In this document: piece after piece, positions 1 through 9,798 of the stretch | Numbering within the stretch: position 1 is the stretch's first letter | How the letters are laid out: each line of letters begins with the position of its first letter | Program-made: the position numbers and the translations under genes | Assembly: GCF_947496385.1 (NCBI RefSeq) | Contig: NZ_CANMCP010000001.1 | Location: 248,001-312,000, forward strand | Length of the DNA: 64,000 nt | Direction: 5' to 3' | From: an uncultured Croceicoccus sp. | GTDB taxonomy: Bacteria > Pseudomonadota > Alphaproteobacteria > Sphingomonadales > Sphingomonadaceae | Notes under the pieces: generated by a model | Seen by the model: the letters and a program-made list of their open reading frames with translations, nothing else | The model's database searches: none | Told to the model about the DNA's origin: nothing

Positions 1-631
1 TTAGGGCATTCAGGTCTCTGCCTATTCGAAAGGCCCCCAATCTGGAGCCTCTTCTGCGTAAGATTGAAACTATGGCGCTAGCACACTCTGGAATTCGCAG
101 GGCTAAGGCTGGGACGAAAGCTTGGAGAATGAGCGAATCGGCTTTTTTGGGCTGCTGGAGCGTACCGGTGTAAAATTGTGACGAATGAAGTGCGCGGTCG
201 AAGGGCGAGAGATGGAACTTGCAAGCGGGCGCTACCCAAAAATTAGGCTCCGATGCTCGCAGAAGGCTTGACGCTGCGCGAGAGCGAAAAACCCTCTACG
301 CCATAAACAGCGTGAGAAGGCGCGTGCACCGAAAACACCTTTACATCCTTGGCTGCCGCGTTCTGTGAGAAGCGCAGGAATGATGGCGCAAGGGCTAGGG
401 CAGCGGCGAAGGCGAAGCACCTTCTATCCCCGATCTTTAGCCTCACCGGCATTCTGTCGACCGCCGACATCGAGCAGCCGATACGCTGGCCTCCCTTCGC
501 CGGATCGAGAGCGAGGGCACCCGTCGAACGGCCCATTCACACGTGAGGTCGAAGCTTGCCTGGCTATCACGGACAACGCATCCGTCAGACCAGTGAATGG
601 CAAGGATCGGCCGGCGCCGCGAAACGTCGTC
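1..631. other. Left-edge stretch without a recognisable gene
   Basis: No convincing coding region is visible here. One forward frame is open from the window edge to a stop near position 173 and could be the tail of a gene starting outside the window, but I recognise no motif in it. The first 250 bases look less GC-rich than the rest. The stretch ends at the stop codon of the leftward efflux operon. Confidence 0.4.
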
Positions 632-1999
632 TTATTCCGGGGCCCCGCCCACGGCCTCGTAAAGCCCCACCAGCGCGGTGAGTTCATCGGCCTTCACCTG
701 CACCAGCGACAGCTCGACCCCGAGCAGGGCGCGCTGTGCATCGACCTGCTCGATATAGGGCGTGTAACCCGCGCGGTAGCGATTGCGCGCGTGGCGCAGC
801 GCATCGGCCACGGCCGTCTGCTGTGCCGTGAGCGCGCTTTCCTGGTCTTTCAGATTCGCAAGGAGGGCCATGCGGTCCTCGACCTCGCGAAAGGCGTTCA
901 AAACGGTCGAGCGATAGGCAAAGGCGGCCTGATCGCGCTGCGCCGTCGCGCCGTCAAGCTGTGCCTGCAATCTCCCGCCCTGAAAGATCGGCGCGAGGAT
1001 ACTGCCGCCGAGCGACCATACGCCGATGGGATCGGCAAGCAGGTCGGAGAGCACCACACCGGCCGCCGCGCCCAGATCGATCGAGGGCATGAAATCGGCT
1101 CGGGCCATGCGCATTCTGGCGTCGGCCGCCGCGATGCGATATTCCGCGGCCGCGACATCGGGACGGCGGCGCAGCAGTTCGGACGGCAGGGTCGCGGGTG
1201 GAGCGGGCTGGCGCAAATCCCTCAGCGTACCGCCACGGTCGATCGCGCCCGGCACTTCCCCTGTCAGTACCGACAAGGCATTTTCTTGCCGAACGATCTG
1301 GGCCTTGAGTTGCGGGACGAGTTGTGCGGTCGCCTGATACTCGGCCTCGGCCTGTCGGAGCGGCAGCTGCGAGGTATAGCCGACTTCGGCCCGGTCGCGG
1401 GCGAATTTCACCGCCTCCTGCCGCGCCGCCAGCGTTTCCTCCAGGACCGCCAGCCGCTTGTCGAGCGCCAGGAGCGTGATGTAGCCAGTGGCCGTCGCCG
1501 CGCTCACCGAAAGTCGCGCGGCCTCTTCGCTCGCGGCGCTCGCGGCGACACCAGCCTCGGCGGCGTCCACGCGCGCAGCATTCTTGCCGAACAGGTCGAG
1601 TTCGTAGGACGCACGAAAGGCGGGCTGCGCGGCGACGATCGTCTGACCCTGACCGAAGGGGGAAACCTCCCGCCGGACCCCGCCCTCGACCCCTGCGCCA
1701 AGCGAGGGGAGGAGGTAGCTACGCGAACCCAGCTCGGTCGCGCGCGCTTCCTCGACACGGGCGGCGGCGATCCGCACGTCGGGATTGTTACGCCGCGCCT
1801 GCTCGACGAGACGCGACAGCGCCGGATCGCCGAACGCGTTCCACCAGTCCTGCTCGACCGGGGCGGTGACCCGCAGGCTCGTGCGCCACGCCGCCGGCGG
1901 CGCAACCGCCGCGCCGGGCGGGGCATCCTGCAAAGTGGGAGCGCAGGCGCCGAGGGCGACGGCCGATGCGGCCAGCAGGATGAGCGGTCGGAGCGTCAC
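632..1999 (-). CDS. NodT-family outer-membrane efflux lipoprotein
   Basis: Outer-membrane channel of a tripartite drug efflux pump, linking the periplasmic adaptor to the outside. The 455-residue length is normal for the NodT/OprM family. A GTG start is chosen because it overlaps the upstream stop as GTGA and follows a GGAGG site; further upstream the frame only shadows the adaptor gene. The signal peptide ends in a lipobox, Leu16-Gly-Ala-Cys19, so the protein should be lipid-anchored. Two TolC-like repeats follow, with the usual SELLRRRPDVAAAEYR segment in the middle and long Ala/Gln/Glu-rich helices. It is the last gene of the tetR-MFS-HlyD-NodT operon. The substrate cannot be read from the sequence. 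Confidence 0.9.
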   Translation of the reverse strand: MTLRPLILLAASAVALGACAPTLQDAPPGAAVAPPAAWRTSLRVTAPVEQDWWNAFGDPALSRLVEQARRNNPDVRIAAARVEEARATELGSRSYLLPSLGAGVEGGVRREVSPFGQGQTIVAAQPAFRASYELDLFGKNAARVDAAEAGVAASAASEEAARLSVSAATATGYITLLALDKRLAVLEETLAARQEAVKFARDRAEVGYTSQLPLRQAEAEYQATAQLVPQLKAQIVRQENALSVLTGEVPGAIDRGGTLRDLRQPAPPATLPSELLRRRPDVAAAEYRIAAADARMRMARADFMPSIDLGAAAGVVLSDLLADPIGVWSLGGSILAPIFQGGRLQAQLDGATAQRDQAAFAYRSTVLNAFREVEDRMALLANLKDQESALTAQQTAVADALRHARNRYRAGYTPYIEQVDAQRALLGVELSLVQVKADELTALVGLYEAVGGAPE

Positions 2000-3117
2000 G
2001 ACCTGTCCTCCGTATGGACGGTGGCGATGACCGACATGCCCGGCCCGAGCCGCCGGGCGGCTTCCTGCCCCTTGTCGAGCACGATGCGTACGGCGATGCG
2101 CTGGGGCACCTTCACGAAATTGCCTGCGCCCGTGTCCGGCTTCACCAGGCTGAATTCGCTGCTGGCGGCAGGCGCGATACTCTGCACGCGGCCGGTAAGT
2201 GCGACACCGCCGAGGGCGTCGATCTCGAGTGTTGCACGCTGGCCCACTGCCATGTTCGCGGTTTGTGTTTCCTTGAAATTGGCCACCACCCAAAGATCAT
2301 CGGGCACGATATACATGAGCTGCGTGCCGGCGCTCACAAGCTGGCCGACGCGCGCGGTAACCTCGCTCAACCGACCGGCACGGGGCGCGCGGATCTCCGT
2401 GCGCGAGAGTTCGAATTCGGCCAGCCCTTTCGAGGCTTTTGCCCCGGCAACCTGCGCTTCGAGCGCGCCTCGACCGACGGTGACCGACCGTACGCTCTCC
2501 GCCGCGATGGCGCGCTGCGCCTGCGCCTGCCTCACTCCGGCCTGCGCCTGTTGCAGGGCCGCGCGCGCCTGATCGCGTTCGCGCAGGGAGACCGATCCTT
2601 CGTCGACCAGTTCGGCAACGCGGTTCATGTCGGCCTGCGCCTTCTGCAAACCCGCACGCGCGGACGCCACCGCTGCATCCTGGAGTTCGAGCTGCGCTTG
2701 TGCCGAACGCAGGCTCTGCGCGCTATTGGCGAGGGTGGCCTGTTGCGCCGCCGTGTTGGCAGCGCCTTGCAGGACCTTTTCCTGGAACGGGGCATCGTCG
2801 ATCCGGGCGAGCAGATCGCCCTCCTGCACGCGCTGAAAATCCACGACCGGCACCTCGACGAGGTAGCCCGCGACCTGCGGGCTGGACACCGTGGTCCTTC
2901 CGCGGACATAGGCATTGTTGGTCGTTTCGTCGCCGCCGTCGAAGGGCGGAAGGCCCCAGGCGAAAAGCGCGGCGAACACGCCGACGAGGATGACCGCGAC
3001 CGCAACCACGATGCGGCGTCGCGAGGGGTTGGGCGACCATCCCGTCTCCTGCTCCGGCGCGGGCGTTTCGACAGTGTTGGTCTCTTCTTCGATGTCAGAC
3101 GGGGTCGAATTCGTCAT
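1996..3117 (-). CDS. HlyD/EmrA-family periplasmic adaptor
   Basis: Membrane fusion protein that couples the inner-membrane transporter to the outer-membrane channel. It has 373 residues: a short cytoplasmic tail, one membrane segment at about residues 35-54, then the family's lipoyl-like half-motif (NNAYVRGRTTVSSPQVAGYL), a long Ala/Gln-rich coiled-coil hairpin, the second lipoyl half around SRTEIRAPRAGRLSEV, and a beta-barrel domain. This is the EmrA layout. The start overlaps the transporter stop by 4 bases (ATGA) and the end overlaps the NodT start (GTGA), so translation is probably coupled. Confidence 0.93.
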   Translation of the reverse strand: MTNSTPSDIEEETNTVETPAPEQETGWSPNPSRRRIVVAVAVILVGVFAALFAWGLPPFDGGDETTNNAYVRGRTTVSSPQVAGYLVEVPVVDFQRVQEGDLLARIDDAPFQEKVLQGAANTAAQQATLANSAQSLRSAQAQLELQDAAVASARAGLQKAQADMNRVAELVDEGSVSLRERDQARAALQQAQAGVRQAQAQRAIAAESVRSVTVGRGALEAQVAGAKASKGLAEFELSRTEIRAPRAGRLSEVTARVGQLVSAGTQLMYIVPDDLWVVANFKETQTANMAVGQRATLEIDALGGVALTGRVQSIAPAASSEFSLVKPDTGAGNFVKVPQRIAVRIVLDKGQEAARRLGPGMSVIATVHTEDRS

Positions 3118-4799
3118 TGTTTGGTCCCTGCGAGCATGGCCTCCAGAAAGGCCAATTCGTTGGCGAGCGGGTTACGCCCGCGTTTCCGGTTGATGAGCCA
3201 GGGCACGAAGACGACGACGAAAGTCACCGCCGAAAGCGTGCCGATAAGGAAAAATACGTCGTTGAAGGCGAGCACCGCGGCTTCCCGCCCTACCTCCTGC
3301 GACACGCTGGATGCCGCCGCCATCTGTTGCAGCGCGGGATCGCCCTGAAGCGGTGCGGCATTCCTCGCGGCATTGCCTATCGCCTGTCCCAATTGCGGGT
3401 TCGCAAGCGTGAGCGTGCCACCGGCATCGATCAGGTGCATCTTCAACCGCACCGTGTGGAATGCGGAGAGAAGTGCGCTCCCGGCAAGCCCGCCGACCGA
3501 TTGCGAAAGCGAGAAGATCGCAATGAAACCGATGACATAGCTCTGCCCCGCGGCCAGCGCGCGCAAGAGGCCCTCCATCATGATCGGCCCCATGGCGAAC
3601 ACCGCCCCGAACGCAATTGCGGCCTGCGTGAGGTAGAGATCCTGCGGACGCGTCATGATGCCCGTGCGCGTATCGACGAAGGCGGCCACGCCGATGACGA
3701 GGATCGCGAAAAGCACGGGCCGGGTAAGATCCTTGGGGTCGAGCCGCGCCATCGACAGCGCCATGCCGCCGAATGTCGCCCCGGTCAGGATCCAGAAATA
3801 GGTCGTCAATTGTTCGTTGCCATACCCCAACGTGGCAAACAGACCGCTCGCTCCGAAGCCCTGTTCCGCGACAAGGATGCGCACCGTCGCACCGGTCAGC
3901 GCAAGCGCCAGGATGGCGCGGCTCGACAGCCAGCTCAGGTCGAGCATCGGGCTTCTGCGGTTCGCCTCGATCAGAAAACACCCGCCCAGCCCGATGATCG
4001 CGACGACCATGGCATAGCCCAGCCAAGGCGTGTCCCACCACTGTATACGGCCCTGAATGATAAACGCACACAGCGCCGCAACGCCGATGATGAATAGCGC
4101 GATGCTGGGAATGTCGAGTGTTTCGAAGGTCTTCTTGCGAATGCCCGGTGGCAGGCGGAGCAGGTAGACCATACCGAAACCCAAGAGCGACAGCGCGAAC
4201 TGAAACTGGAAGACATGGGTGATGTCGCCATCCACGAGCAAGGCCGGAGACAGCGCCCGGGTAAGCGGGAATGCAACCTGCGTCATGCCCAGCGAAATCA
4301 CCAGTCCGCCCACGCGCATCGCGGCGGGCAACCCCTGCATCAGATAATAAATGGCAAGCGCCGACAGCCCGCTTGCCGTGATGCCCGCAACCGCGCGCGC
4401 GGCGAGTTCGGGGTAGTATCCAGGCTCGATCATCTGCACGAAATTGGCCGTGACCAGCCCTGCCATCGCCCAGCGTACGAAAGGCTGAATGCCGAATTCC
4501 TGCCGCACCCTGAACAGGAGCATGCTCATCGTCGCATAGGTCGAATAGAACGCGACCGTGAACCAGCCCGTTTCGACGGGCGTCAACGCGAATTCGGCCT
4601 GCAACGCCGGCGAATTGGCGAGGAGGAAACCGTTCTGCGCGCCGGCGAGCAGTCCCATGAACATGCCGATCAGCAGATAGGCCGCACGGCGCCCCGGTGG
4701 GTTGTCGGGATTGGCCGGGGATCCGGGAAGGATCGGCATTTCGTGCGGTTTGAAGCGATAGCCGCCGACATGGTCGATGAGCGTGTCGTGGTCGGTCAC
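3114..4799 (-). CDS. DHA2-family MFS drug transporter (EmrB-like)
   Basis: Proton-driven inner-membrane exporter, 561 residues, with about 14 predicted membrane segments as expected for the DHA2 (EmrB/QacA) family. The first membrane span follows a polar N-terminal tail of about 40 residues. The GTG start overlaps the stop of the TetR gene as GTGA. With the HlyD and NodT genes immediately downstream it should form an EmrAB-TolC-like pump. Substrates are unknown; hydrophobic toxicants or antibiotics are typical for the family. Confidence 0.9.
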   Translation of the reverse strand: MTDHDTLIDHVGGYRFKPHEMPILPGSPANPDNPPGRRAAYLLIGMFMGLLAGAQNGFLLANSPALQAEFALTPVETGWFTVAFYSTYATMSMLLFRVRQEFGIQPFVRWAMAGLVTANFVQMIEPGYYPELAARAVAGITASGLSALAIYYLMQGLPAAMRVGGLVISLGMTQVAFPLTRALSPALLVDGDITHVFQFQFALSLLGFGMVYLLRLPPGIRKKTFETLDIPSIALFIIGVAALCAFIIQGRIQWWDTPWLGYAMVVAIIGLGGCFLIEANRRSPMLDLSWLSSRAILALALTGATVRILVAEQGFGASGLFATLGYGNEQLTTYFWILTGATFGGMALSMARLDPKDLTRPVLFAILVIGVAAFVDTRTGIMTRPQDLYLTQAAIAFGAVFAMGPIMMEGLLRALAAGQSYVIGFIAIFSLSQSVGGLAGSALLSAFHTVRLKMHLIDAGGTLTLANPQLGQAIGNAARNAAPLQGDPALQQMAAASSVSQEVGREAAVLAFNDVFFLIGTLSAVTFVVVFVPWLINRKRGRNPLANELAFLEAMLAGTKQ

Positions 4800-5437
4800 A
4801 GCGCCAGCACTCCTTTCACCAATGTCGCTTCCAGCGCCGCAGCGAATTGCGCGTCATCCTCCATGTCCGCCCCCATGTCGGCGATGAGCCTGCTCAGCCG
4901 TTCGCGCCGCGCGACCGTGCTGGCGGCGGAATAGATGAAATTGGCGACCCGGAACTGCAGATGCTCCGTCTTCGCGGGCCGTTCGTCCGCCGCGGCTTGC
5001 GCGAGGGCGATGAAATGGCGGTGCAGCGGTAGCGAAAGCGTTTCGAGCAGCCATAGCGACCGGTCGGTGTCGACGGTGATGTCACGCAGCAAAAGCCGGG
5101 GCACCTCCGGGCGATCGAGCAGATAGGCGAGAAAGACACGTGCCGAATGATCCAGCCGAGCCTGCGCATCCGCACTGTCCATCTCGCCGAGAGCATGGTC
5201 GAGCGCCTCGCGAAGGTCACCCGATGCCTGTGAGACGATCTCCTTCCACAGACCGGTCTTCCCGCCGAAGCGATAGGAAATCAGCGCGACATCGACGCCG
5301 GCATCCTTCGCGATCTCGCGCAGGGACGTCGCCTCGAAACCCTGCGCGGCAAAGCGATGCAGCGCGGCCATCGAAATTGCCGCACCGGTATCCGCATCTG
5401 GTCCCGTCGGACGTCCACGCCCGCGTCGTTCAGTCAT
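4796..5437 (-). CDS. TetR/AcrR-family repressor of the efflux operon
   Basis: Ligand-responsive repressor of 213 residues. The N-terminal TetR helix-turn-helix lies at about residues 21-62 (TSLREIAKDAGVDVALISYR, then FGGKTGLW), followed by an all-helical ligand domain with a CecR-like C-terminal region. I chose the ATG preceded by AAGGAG at good spacing; the longer open frame runs across the operator. It is the first gene of the four-gene efflux operon and its stop overlaps the transporter start, so it probably controls its own transcription through the palindrome just upstream. Confidence 0.92.
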   Translation of the reverse strand: MTERRGRGRPTGPDADTGAAISMAALHRFAAQGFEATSLREIAKDAGVDVALISYRFGGKTGLWKEIVSQASGDLREALDHALGEMDSADAQARLDHSARVFLAYLLDRPEVPRLLLRDITVDTDRSLWLLETLSLPLHRHFIALAQAAADERPAKTEHLQFRVANFIYSAASTVARRERLSRLIADMGADMEDDAQFAAALEATLVKGVLAL

Positions 5438-5480
5438 TGGCCACTCCTTGTGCAGTGCGACATAAGGCACGGCGAATAAA

Positions 5481-5500
5481 TATTCAATGACCGTTGAATA
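5481..5500. promoter_or_regulatory. Probable TetR operator palindrome
   Basis: Perfect 7-bp inverted repeat TATTCAA-N6-TTGAATA, 43 bases upstream of the tetR start codon, in an AT-rich patch where a promoter would be expected. Size and symmetry fit a TetR dimer site. Binding by the adjacent repressor is inferred. Confidence 0.7.
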
Positions 5501-6221
5501 AATTGGCTCCGGCACATGCGATGCCGACCATTGCGACCCGCCATTCCGGGATATTCACCCGCCTCCCACCTCTCTCAATAAACAAAAATTCGCCGCGAAA
5601 CAGCCGCCCCGCGCGGGTGCACCATCGGCGTATCGGTGTCGCTCATCGGCACAACCTGCCCGCGCGATGATGCCCCCCTTTCGTCCCCCGGTATCGCGGG
5701 GAGCGTGATGTTCATGCCGGATCCGACAGGCGGACAAGCAGAGAGCAGCGCAAAGGCCCCTCTCGCTCGTCCCCATCCGGCCTGTCATGTGAGCGATGGT
5801 GGGCATGTCGCGCGAAAAACGGGTTGCCTTGGACCGAAAGGTTGGATGCTTGCCGAAGGCCGTATGTCGAAGACGCGCCAGGATGCGGTCGGCATCGTCG
5901 TTTCTTGCGTCGGAAAATTCGAGGAAAACCACCAACGATCGTACGGATCATTGTCACGACTTCGGCTCGGGAACGACCGTATCCATTTTGGTTGCCCTGT
6001 TCGGCGCCGCCCCCTGTGGCGACATGCGAAGGCACCTGCCTGCCGATCATCCGGATCTCGCGATAGTCCGCGGCGGTGAGGGCGCCCGGGACAGATGGGC
6101 CGTGCTCCCGTTTCCCGCCCTCGCGAAAATCCCGAAATTGATCAGGTGATCCGCCCTGCTATCAGACCGATTGCAGGGGGTTACTCGCAATCAGACGAGC
6201 TCGTCGTGCCAGCCCTCGACC
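5501..6221. other. Intergenic stretch between the efflux and catabolic loci
   Basis: About 720 bases between the tetR promoter region and the stop of the AraC-type regulator. Both strands carry short open frames, but none has a convincing start, ribosome site or recognisable protein. I see no hairpin or repeat of note. Confidence 0.4.
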
Positions 6222-7106
6222 TCAAGCCTGCCGTTCGTGCGATCGCGTGCGAAATCCGGATGGCGTATCCCCTTCGTTCCGGCGGAAAAAGCGCGAGAAA
6301 TAGGCAGGGTCCGCGAACCCCAGCGCGTAGCCCACCTCGGCGATGGAGAGGTGGGAGTAGATCAGCAGACGCTTCGCCTCGAGCAGGCTGCGATCGTCCT
6401 GAATGCGTGCGGGCGATTTGCCGGCCACCCGTGCGCAGGCGTCCCGCAACGCGCTTTCGCTGACATGAAGCGCCGCGGCATGGGCGGCGACCGGTTCACG
6501 AAAGGCAAACCGCCTTTCGACAAGCTCCCGATATCGTGCGACCAGCTCGGCCGCCCGCGATGGCGCGACGCTGATCCCGGTGCGATCCGCCGCGACGCTG
6601 CGCGTGCATTGCACCAGCAGTTGCAGGGTGAGCGCCTCTGTCGCCGCGCGGTCCCCGATGGCAGACCAGCCCAGTTCGCGGCGCAGTTCGCCCGCCAGTG
6701 CGATGACCACCGCGCGAAGCTCACTGTCGAGAGGCACGATCCTGCTGCGCGCGAAAAGGGCCCGGAGCTCGCCATGGGGCTGCACCAGCCGGTCGAAATA
6801 GGAGCGCGCGACGCTGGCGACCCATCCGCGCGAATCCTCCTCCCACGCGAAACCATGCACGACGGTTGCGGGAACGAGGAGCAGGGCAGGGGCGGCGATG
6901 CGATGGGTTTCATCCTCGATCGAAATGGCGCTGAACCCGGTTTCGAGGATGAAGATCTGGTGCAGGTCGCGGTGCGAATGCGGTTGGATCGTCCATTCGC
7001 TCGGCCGTGACCGATCGACGAGCGCTTCGATATGAACGAAGTTCGCATCCGCCTTTCGTGGCGGTTCGCCATAAAGATAGAAACTCGGGACCGCGCCGCT
7101 TGCCAT
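6222..7106 (-). CDS. pobR: AraC-family activator, PobR-like
   Basis: Predicted activator of 4-hydroxybenzoate catabolism, 294 residues. It has an N-terminal cupin-type effector domain with a HSHRDLHQIF metal/ligand-like motif and a C-terminal AraC double helix-turn-helix over about the last 90 residues (SIAEVGYALGFADPAYFSRF is the second HTH). The start chosen begins MASGAVPSFYLYG, matching where the domain begins; longer forms run into the pobA promoter. It is divergent from pobA, the arrangement known for AraC-type pobR-pobA in pseudomonads (in Acinetobacter, PobR is an IclR-type protein). 4-Hydroxybenzoate as effector is inferred from context. Confidence 0.82.
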   Translation of the reverse strand: MASGAVPSFYLYGEPPRKADANFVHIEALVDRSRPSEWTIQPHSHRDLHQIFILETGFSAISIEDETHRIAAPALLLVPATVVHGFAWEEDSRGWVASVARSYFDRLVQPHGELRALFARSRIVPLDSELRAVVIALAGELRRELGWSAIGDRAATEALTLQLLVQCTRSVAADRTGISVAPSRAAELVARYRELVERRFAFREPVAAHAAALHVSESALRDACARVAGKSPARIQDDRSLLEAKRLLIYSHLSIAEVGYALGFADPAYFSRFFRRNEGDTPSGFRTRSHERQA

Positions 7107-7126
7107 ATCTCGGCCTACCACCGGTC

Positions 7127-7192
7127 TGGCGGATTGTCCAAGTGTTCGCGCGGCGCAAGCATGGTCACGGCGGAGCCCCGCGTGGCAGATTG
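7127..7192. promoter_or_regulatory. pobR-pobA divergent control region with direct repeats
   Basis: The 131-base gap between the regulator and pobA contains two near-identical decamers in the same orientation, TGGCGGATTG (7127-7136) and TGGCAGATTG (7183-7192), 56 bases apart, about five helical turns. AraC-family activators bind direct repeats, so these are candidate half-sites. I could not place -35/-10 boxes with confidence. Confidence 0.35.
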
Positions 7193-7237
7193 CGGGCTCG
7201 CCGCGAAAGTGGCGCAACGTCAAGGAGAGGAAATCGC

Positions 7238-8413
7238 ATGCGTACCCAGATCGGCATTATCGGCGCCGGGCCGGCGGGGATGGTCCTCGCGCATATTCTG
7301 GCGCGGCAGGGTATCGATGCTGTCGTCCTCGAACGCCGCGACCGCGAATATGTCGAAGGGCGCGTCCGGGCCGGCGTGCTCGAACAGGTGACGGTCGATG
7401 TCATGCATTCGCTCGGTCTGGCGGAGCGGCTCGACGCCGAGGGGCTGGTCCATGGCGGCACCAATCTCAGCCTCGATGGCGAGCTCATTCATATCGACAT
7501 GGCCGGTCTTACGGGCGGGCGCACCGTCACGGTCTATGGGCAGCAGGAGGTGATGAGCGACCTGTTCTCCGCCGCCGATGCGCGCGGGGTCAAGATTGTC
7601 TGGAACGCGGAGGATGTCGCGATCGAGGACGCCGCCACGGACAAGCCGATGCTGCGCTGGCGCAAGGATAGCGAGGTGCACGAACTGCAATGCGATTTCG
7701 TCGTCGGCTGCGACGGTCAGCACGGCGTCAGCCGCAAGACCATCCCCACCGGCGTGCTCAAGGAGTTCGAGCGGGTCTATCCCTTCGGCTGGCTCGGCAT
7801 CCTCGCCGAGGTTCCGCCGGTCGAGGACGAACTGATCTACGCCAATCACGAACGTGGTTTCGCGCTGGCCTCGATGCGGTCTCCCACGCGCAGCCGCTAC
7901 TATATTCAATGCGAGATCGACGAGCGGATCGAGGATTGGGGCGACGATCGTTTCTGGGACGAATTGTGCCTGCGGCTCGGCCCGGATGTCGGCGGGCGGG
8001 TCACGCGCGGGCCAAGCTTTGAAAAATCCATCGCGCCGCTGCGGTCCTATGTCGCAGAGCCGATGCGCTGGAACCGGCTGTTCCTGGCCGGGGACGCCGC
8101 GCATATCGTGCCCCCCACCGGCGCCAAGGGCATGAACCTCGCCATCAGCGACGTGAAAATCCTCGCCGATGCGCTGGTGGAATATTACGGCGAGAAATCG
8201 GCCGCGGGGATCGACGGCTATTCCGCGCGCGCCTTGTCGCGGGTGTGGAAAGCGGTCCGGTTTTCGTGGTGGTTCACTTCCGTCACGCATCGCTATCCCG
8301 ATATGGACGGGTTTGACCGCCGTATACAGATGGCGGAACTCGACTACATTCGCGGTTCGATCCCCGCGCAGCGCACGCTCGCGGAAAACTATGTCGGCCT
8401 GCCCCTGGAGTAG
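7238..8413 (+). CDS. pobA: 4-hydroxybenzoate 3-monooxygenase
   Basis: FAD/NADPH enzyme hydroxylating 4-hydroxybenzoate to protocatechuate in the cytoplasm. At 391 residues it has the usual PobA length. The N-terminal dinucleotide fold (IGIIGAGPAGMVLAH), the DG motif in VVGCDGQHGVSRK and the second FAD motif (FLAGDAAHIVPPTGAKGMN) are all present. The ATG is preceded by AAGGAGAGG; upstream codons lie in the divergent promoter. It leads the operon, three bases before pcaI, and supplies the substrate for the PcaHG dioxygenase encoded downstream. Confidence 0.96.
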   Translation: MRTQIGIIGAGPAGMVLAHILARQGIDAVVLERRDREYVEGRVRAGVLEQVTVDVMHSLGLAERLDAEGLVHGGTNLSLDGELIHIDMAGLTGGRTVTVYGQQEVMSDLFSAADARGVKIVWNAEDVAIEDAATDKPMLRWRKDSEVHELQCDFVVGCDGQHGVSRKTIPTGVLKEFERVYPFGWLGILAEVPPVEDELIYANHERGFALASMRSPTRSRYYIQCEIDERIEDWGDDRFWDELCLRLGPDVGGRVTRGPSFEKSIAPLRSYVAEPMRWNRLFLAGDAAHIVPPTGAKGMNLAISDVKILADALVEYYGEKSAAGIDGYSARALSRVWKAVRFSWWFTSVTHRYPDMDGFDRRIQMAELDYIRGSIPAQRTLAENYVGLPLE

Positions 8414-8416
8414 AAC

Positions 8417-9124
8417 ATGGCGCAAAAAATATACGATAGCCCGGCAGCCGCGCTGGACGGGTTGCTCTTCGATGGCATGACGATCATGTCCGGCGGGTTC
8501 GGACTGTCCGGCAATCCGGAAAGCCTCATCCCGGAAATTCGCGCGGCGGGGGTCCGGGATCTGACCGTGATTTCCAATAATGCGGGGGCGGACGGGTTCG
8601 GGCTGTGGATGCTGCTCGAAAGCCGGCAGATCGCGAAGATGATCTCCAGCTATGTCGGCGAGAACAAGCTGTTCGAGCAGCAATATCTGTCGGGCGAACT
8701 GGAACTCGAACTCAATCCGCAGGGCACGCTTGCCGAGCGGATCCGCGCCGGTGGCGCCGGTATTCCCGCCTTCTTTACAAAGACCGGTTACGGGACCGTG
8801 GTGGCCGAAGGAAAGCCGGTCGAGGAATTCGATGGCGAGATGTATGTGCGCGAAACCTGGTTGAAATCGGACCTTTCGATCGTGAAGGCCTGGCGCGCGG
8901 ACCCCGCCGGCAATCTGATGTTCCGTCGCACGGCGCGCAATTTCAATCCGAACATGGCGGCGGCGGGCAAGGTCACTGTGGTCGAGGTCGAGGAGATCGT
9001 GCCCGAAGGAACCTTCGATCCCGATTGCATCCATACGCCCGGCATCTATGTCGATCGCATCGTGCAATCGACCATCAATGAAAAGCGGATCGAGAAGCTG
9101 ACAACACGGGCGCGGGAGGCATGA
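8417..9124 (+). CDS. pcaI: 3-oxoadipate CoA-transferase, alpha subunit
   Basis: Alpha subunit of the family I CoA transferase that moves CoA from succinyl-CoA to 3-oxoadipate. It has 235 residues and the conserved glycine-rich [16 protein letters not shown] segment near the N-terminus. The ATG follows GGAG at suitable spacing, and the end overlaps the start region of the beta subunit gene. The SCOT/AtoDA family is similar; the assignment to 3-oxoadipate rests on the surrounding pca genes. Confidence 0.93.
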   Translation: MAQKIYDSPAAALDGLLFDGMTIMSGGFGLSGNPESLIPEIRAAGVRDLTVISNNAGADGFGLWMLLESRQIAKMISSYVGENKLFEQQYLSGELELELNPQGTLAERIRAGGAGIPAFFTKTGYGTVVAEGKPVEEFDGEMYVRETWLKSDLSIVKAWRADPAGNLMFRRTARNFNPNMAAAGKVTVVEVEEIVPEGTFDPDCIHTPGIYVDRIVQSTINEKRIEKLTTRAREA

Positions 9125-9126
9125 CG

Positions 9127-9798
9127 ATGGCCGAAGACACGAAAGGCTGGACGCGGGAGCAGATGGCGGCGCGCGCCGCACGCGAGCTCGAGGACGGGTA
9201 TTACGTCAATCTCGGGATCGGCATTCCGACGCTGGTGGCCAATTACATTCCGGACGGGATCGATGTCACGCTGCAGTCCGAAAACGGGATGCTGGGCATG
9301 GGGCCGTTCCCTTATGAGGGTGAGGCCGATCCCGACCTCATCAACGCGGGCAAGCAGACGATCACCGCTCTGCCCACGTCGAGTTTCTTTTCGTCTGCCG
9401 AGAGTTTCGCGATGATCCGCGGCGGCCACATCGACCTCACCATTCTGGGCGCGATGGAAGTGTCGGCGCAGGGCGACATCGCCAACTGGACCATTCCGGG
9501 CAAGATGGTGAAGGGCATGGGCGGCGCGATGGATCTCGTCGCGGGGGTGAAGCGCGTCGTGGTCGTGATGGACCATGTGAGCAAGCACGGCGAACCCAAG
9601 CTGTTGTCGGAATGTGCCCTGCCGCTGACCGGGAAAGGGTGCGTGGATCTCATCGTGACCAATCTCGCCGTGATCGCGTGTGACAAGCCGGGGCTGCGGC
9701 TTGTCGAGCTGGCGCCCGGGGTGACGGTCGACGAGGTGCGCGCGGCAACCGATGCGCCGCTCGCCATTCCTGCCGAGCTTGGCGGGACCGCGGCATGA
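9127..9798 (+). CDS. pcaJ: 3-oxoadipate CoA-transferase, beta subunit
   Basis: Beta subunit that carries the catalytic glutamate: the family SENG motif is present ([16 protein letters not shown]), the Glu being about residue 52. It has 223 residues from the ATG that sits seven bases after GGAGG; another ATG six bases earlier at 9121 overlaps the pcaI stop as ATGA and is possible. Its own stop overlaps pcaH as ATGA. It forms a heterotetramer with PcaI. Confidence 0.93.
   Translation: MAEDTKGWTREQMAARAARELEDGYYVNLGIGIPTLVANYIPDGIDVTLQSENGMLGMGPFPYEGEADPDLINAGKQTITALPTSSFFSSAESFAMIRGGHIDLTILGAMEVSAQGDIANWTIPGKMVKGMGGAMDLVAGVKRVVVVMDHVSKHGEPKLLSECALPLTGKGCVDLIVTNLAVIACDKPGLRLVELAPGVTVDEVRAATDAPLAIPAELGGTAA

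Noticed and set aside
365-2572. Long forward open frame of more than 700 codons across the NodT and HlyD genes
   Set aside because: It is antisense to well-supported efflux genes with clear motifs, and its Arg/Gly/His-rich translation is a GC-rich shadow.
5636-6149. Overlapping short frames between tetR and the AraC-type regulator, considered as small genes
   Set aside because: No ribosome site, no recognisable domain, and several frames are equally open, as expected by chance at this GC content.
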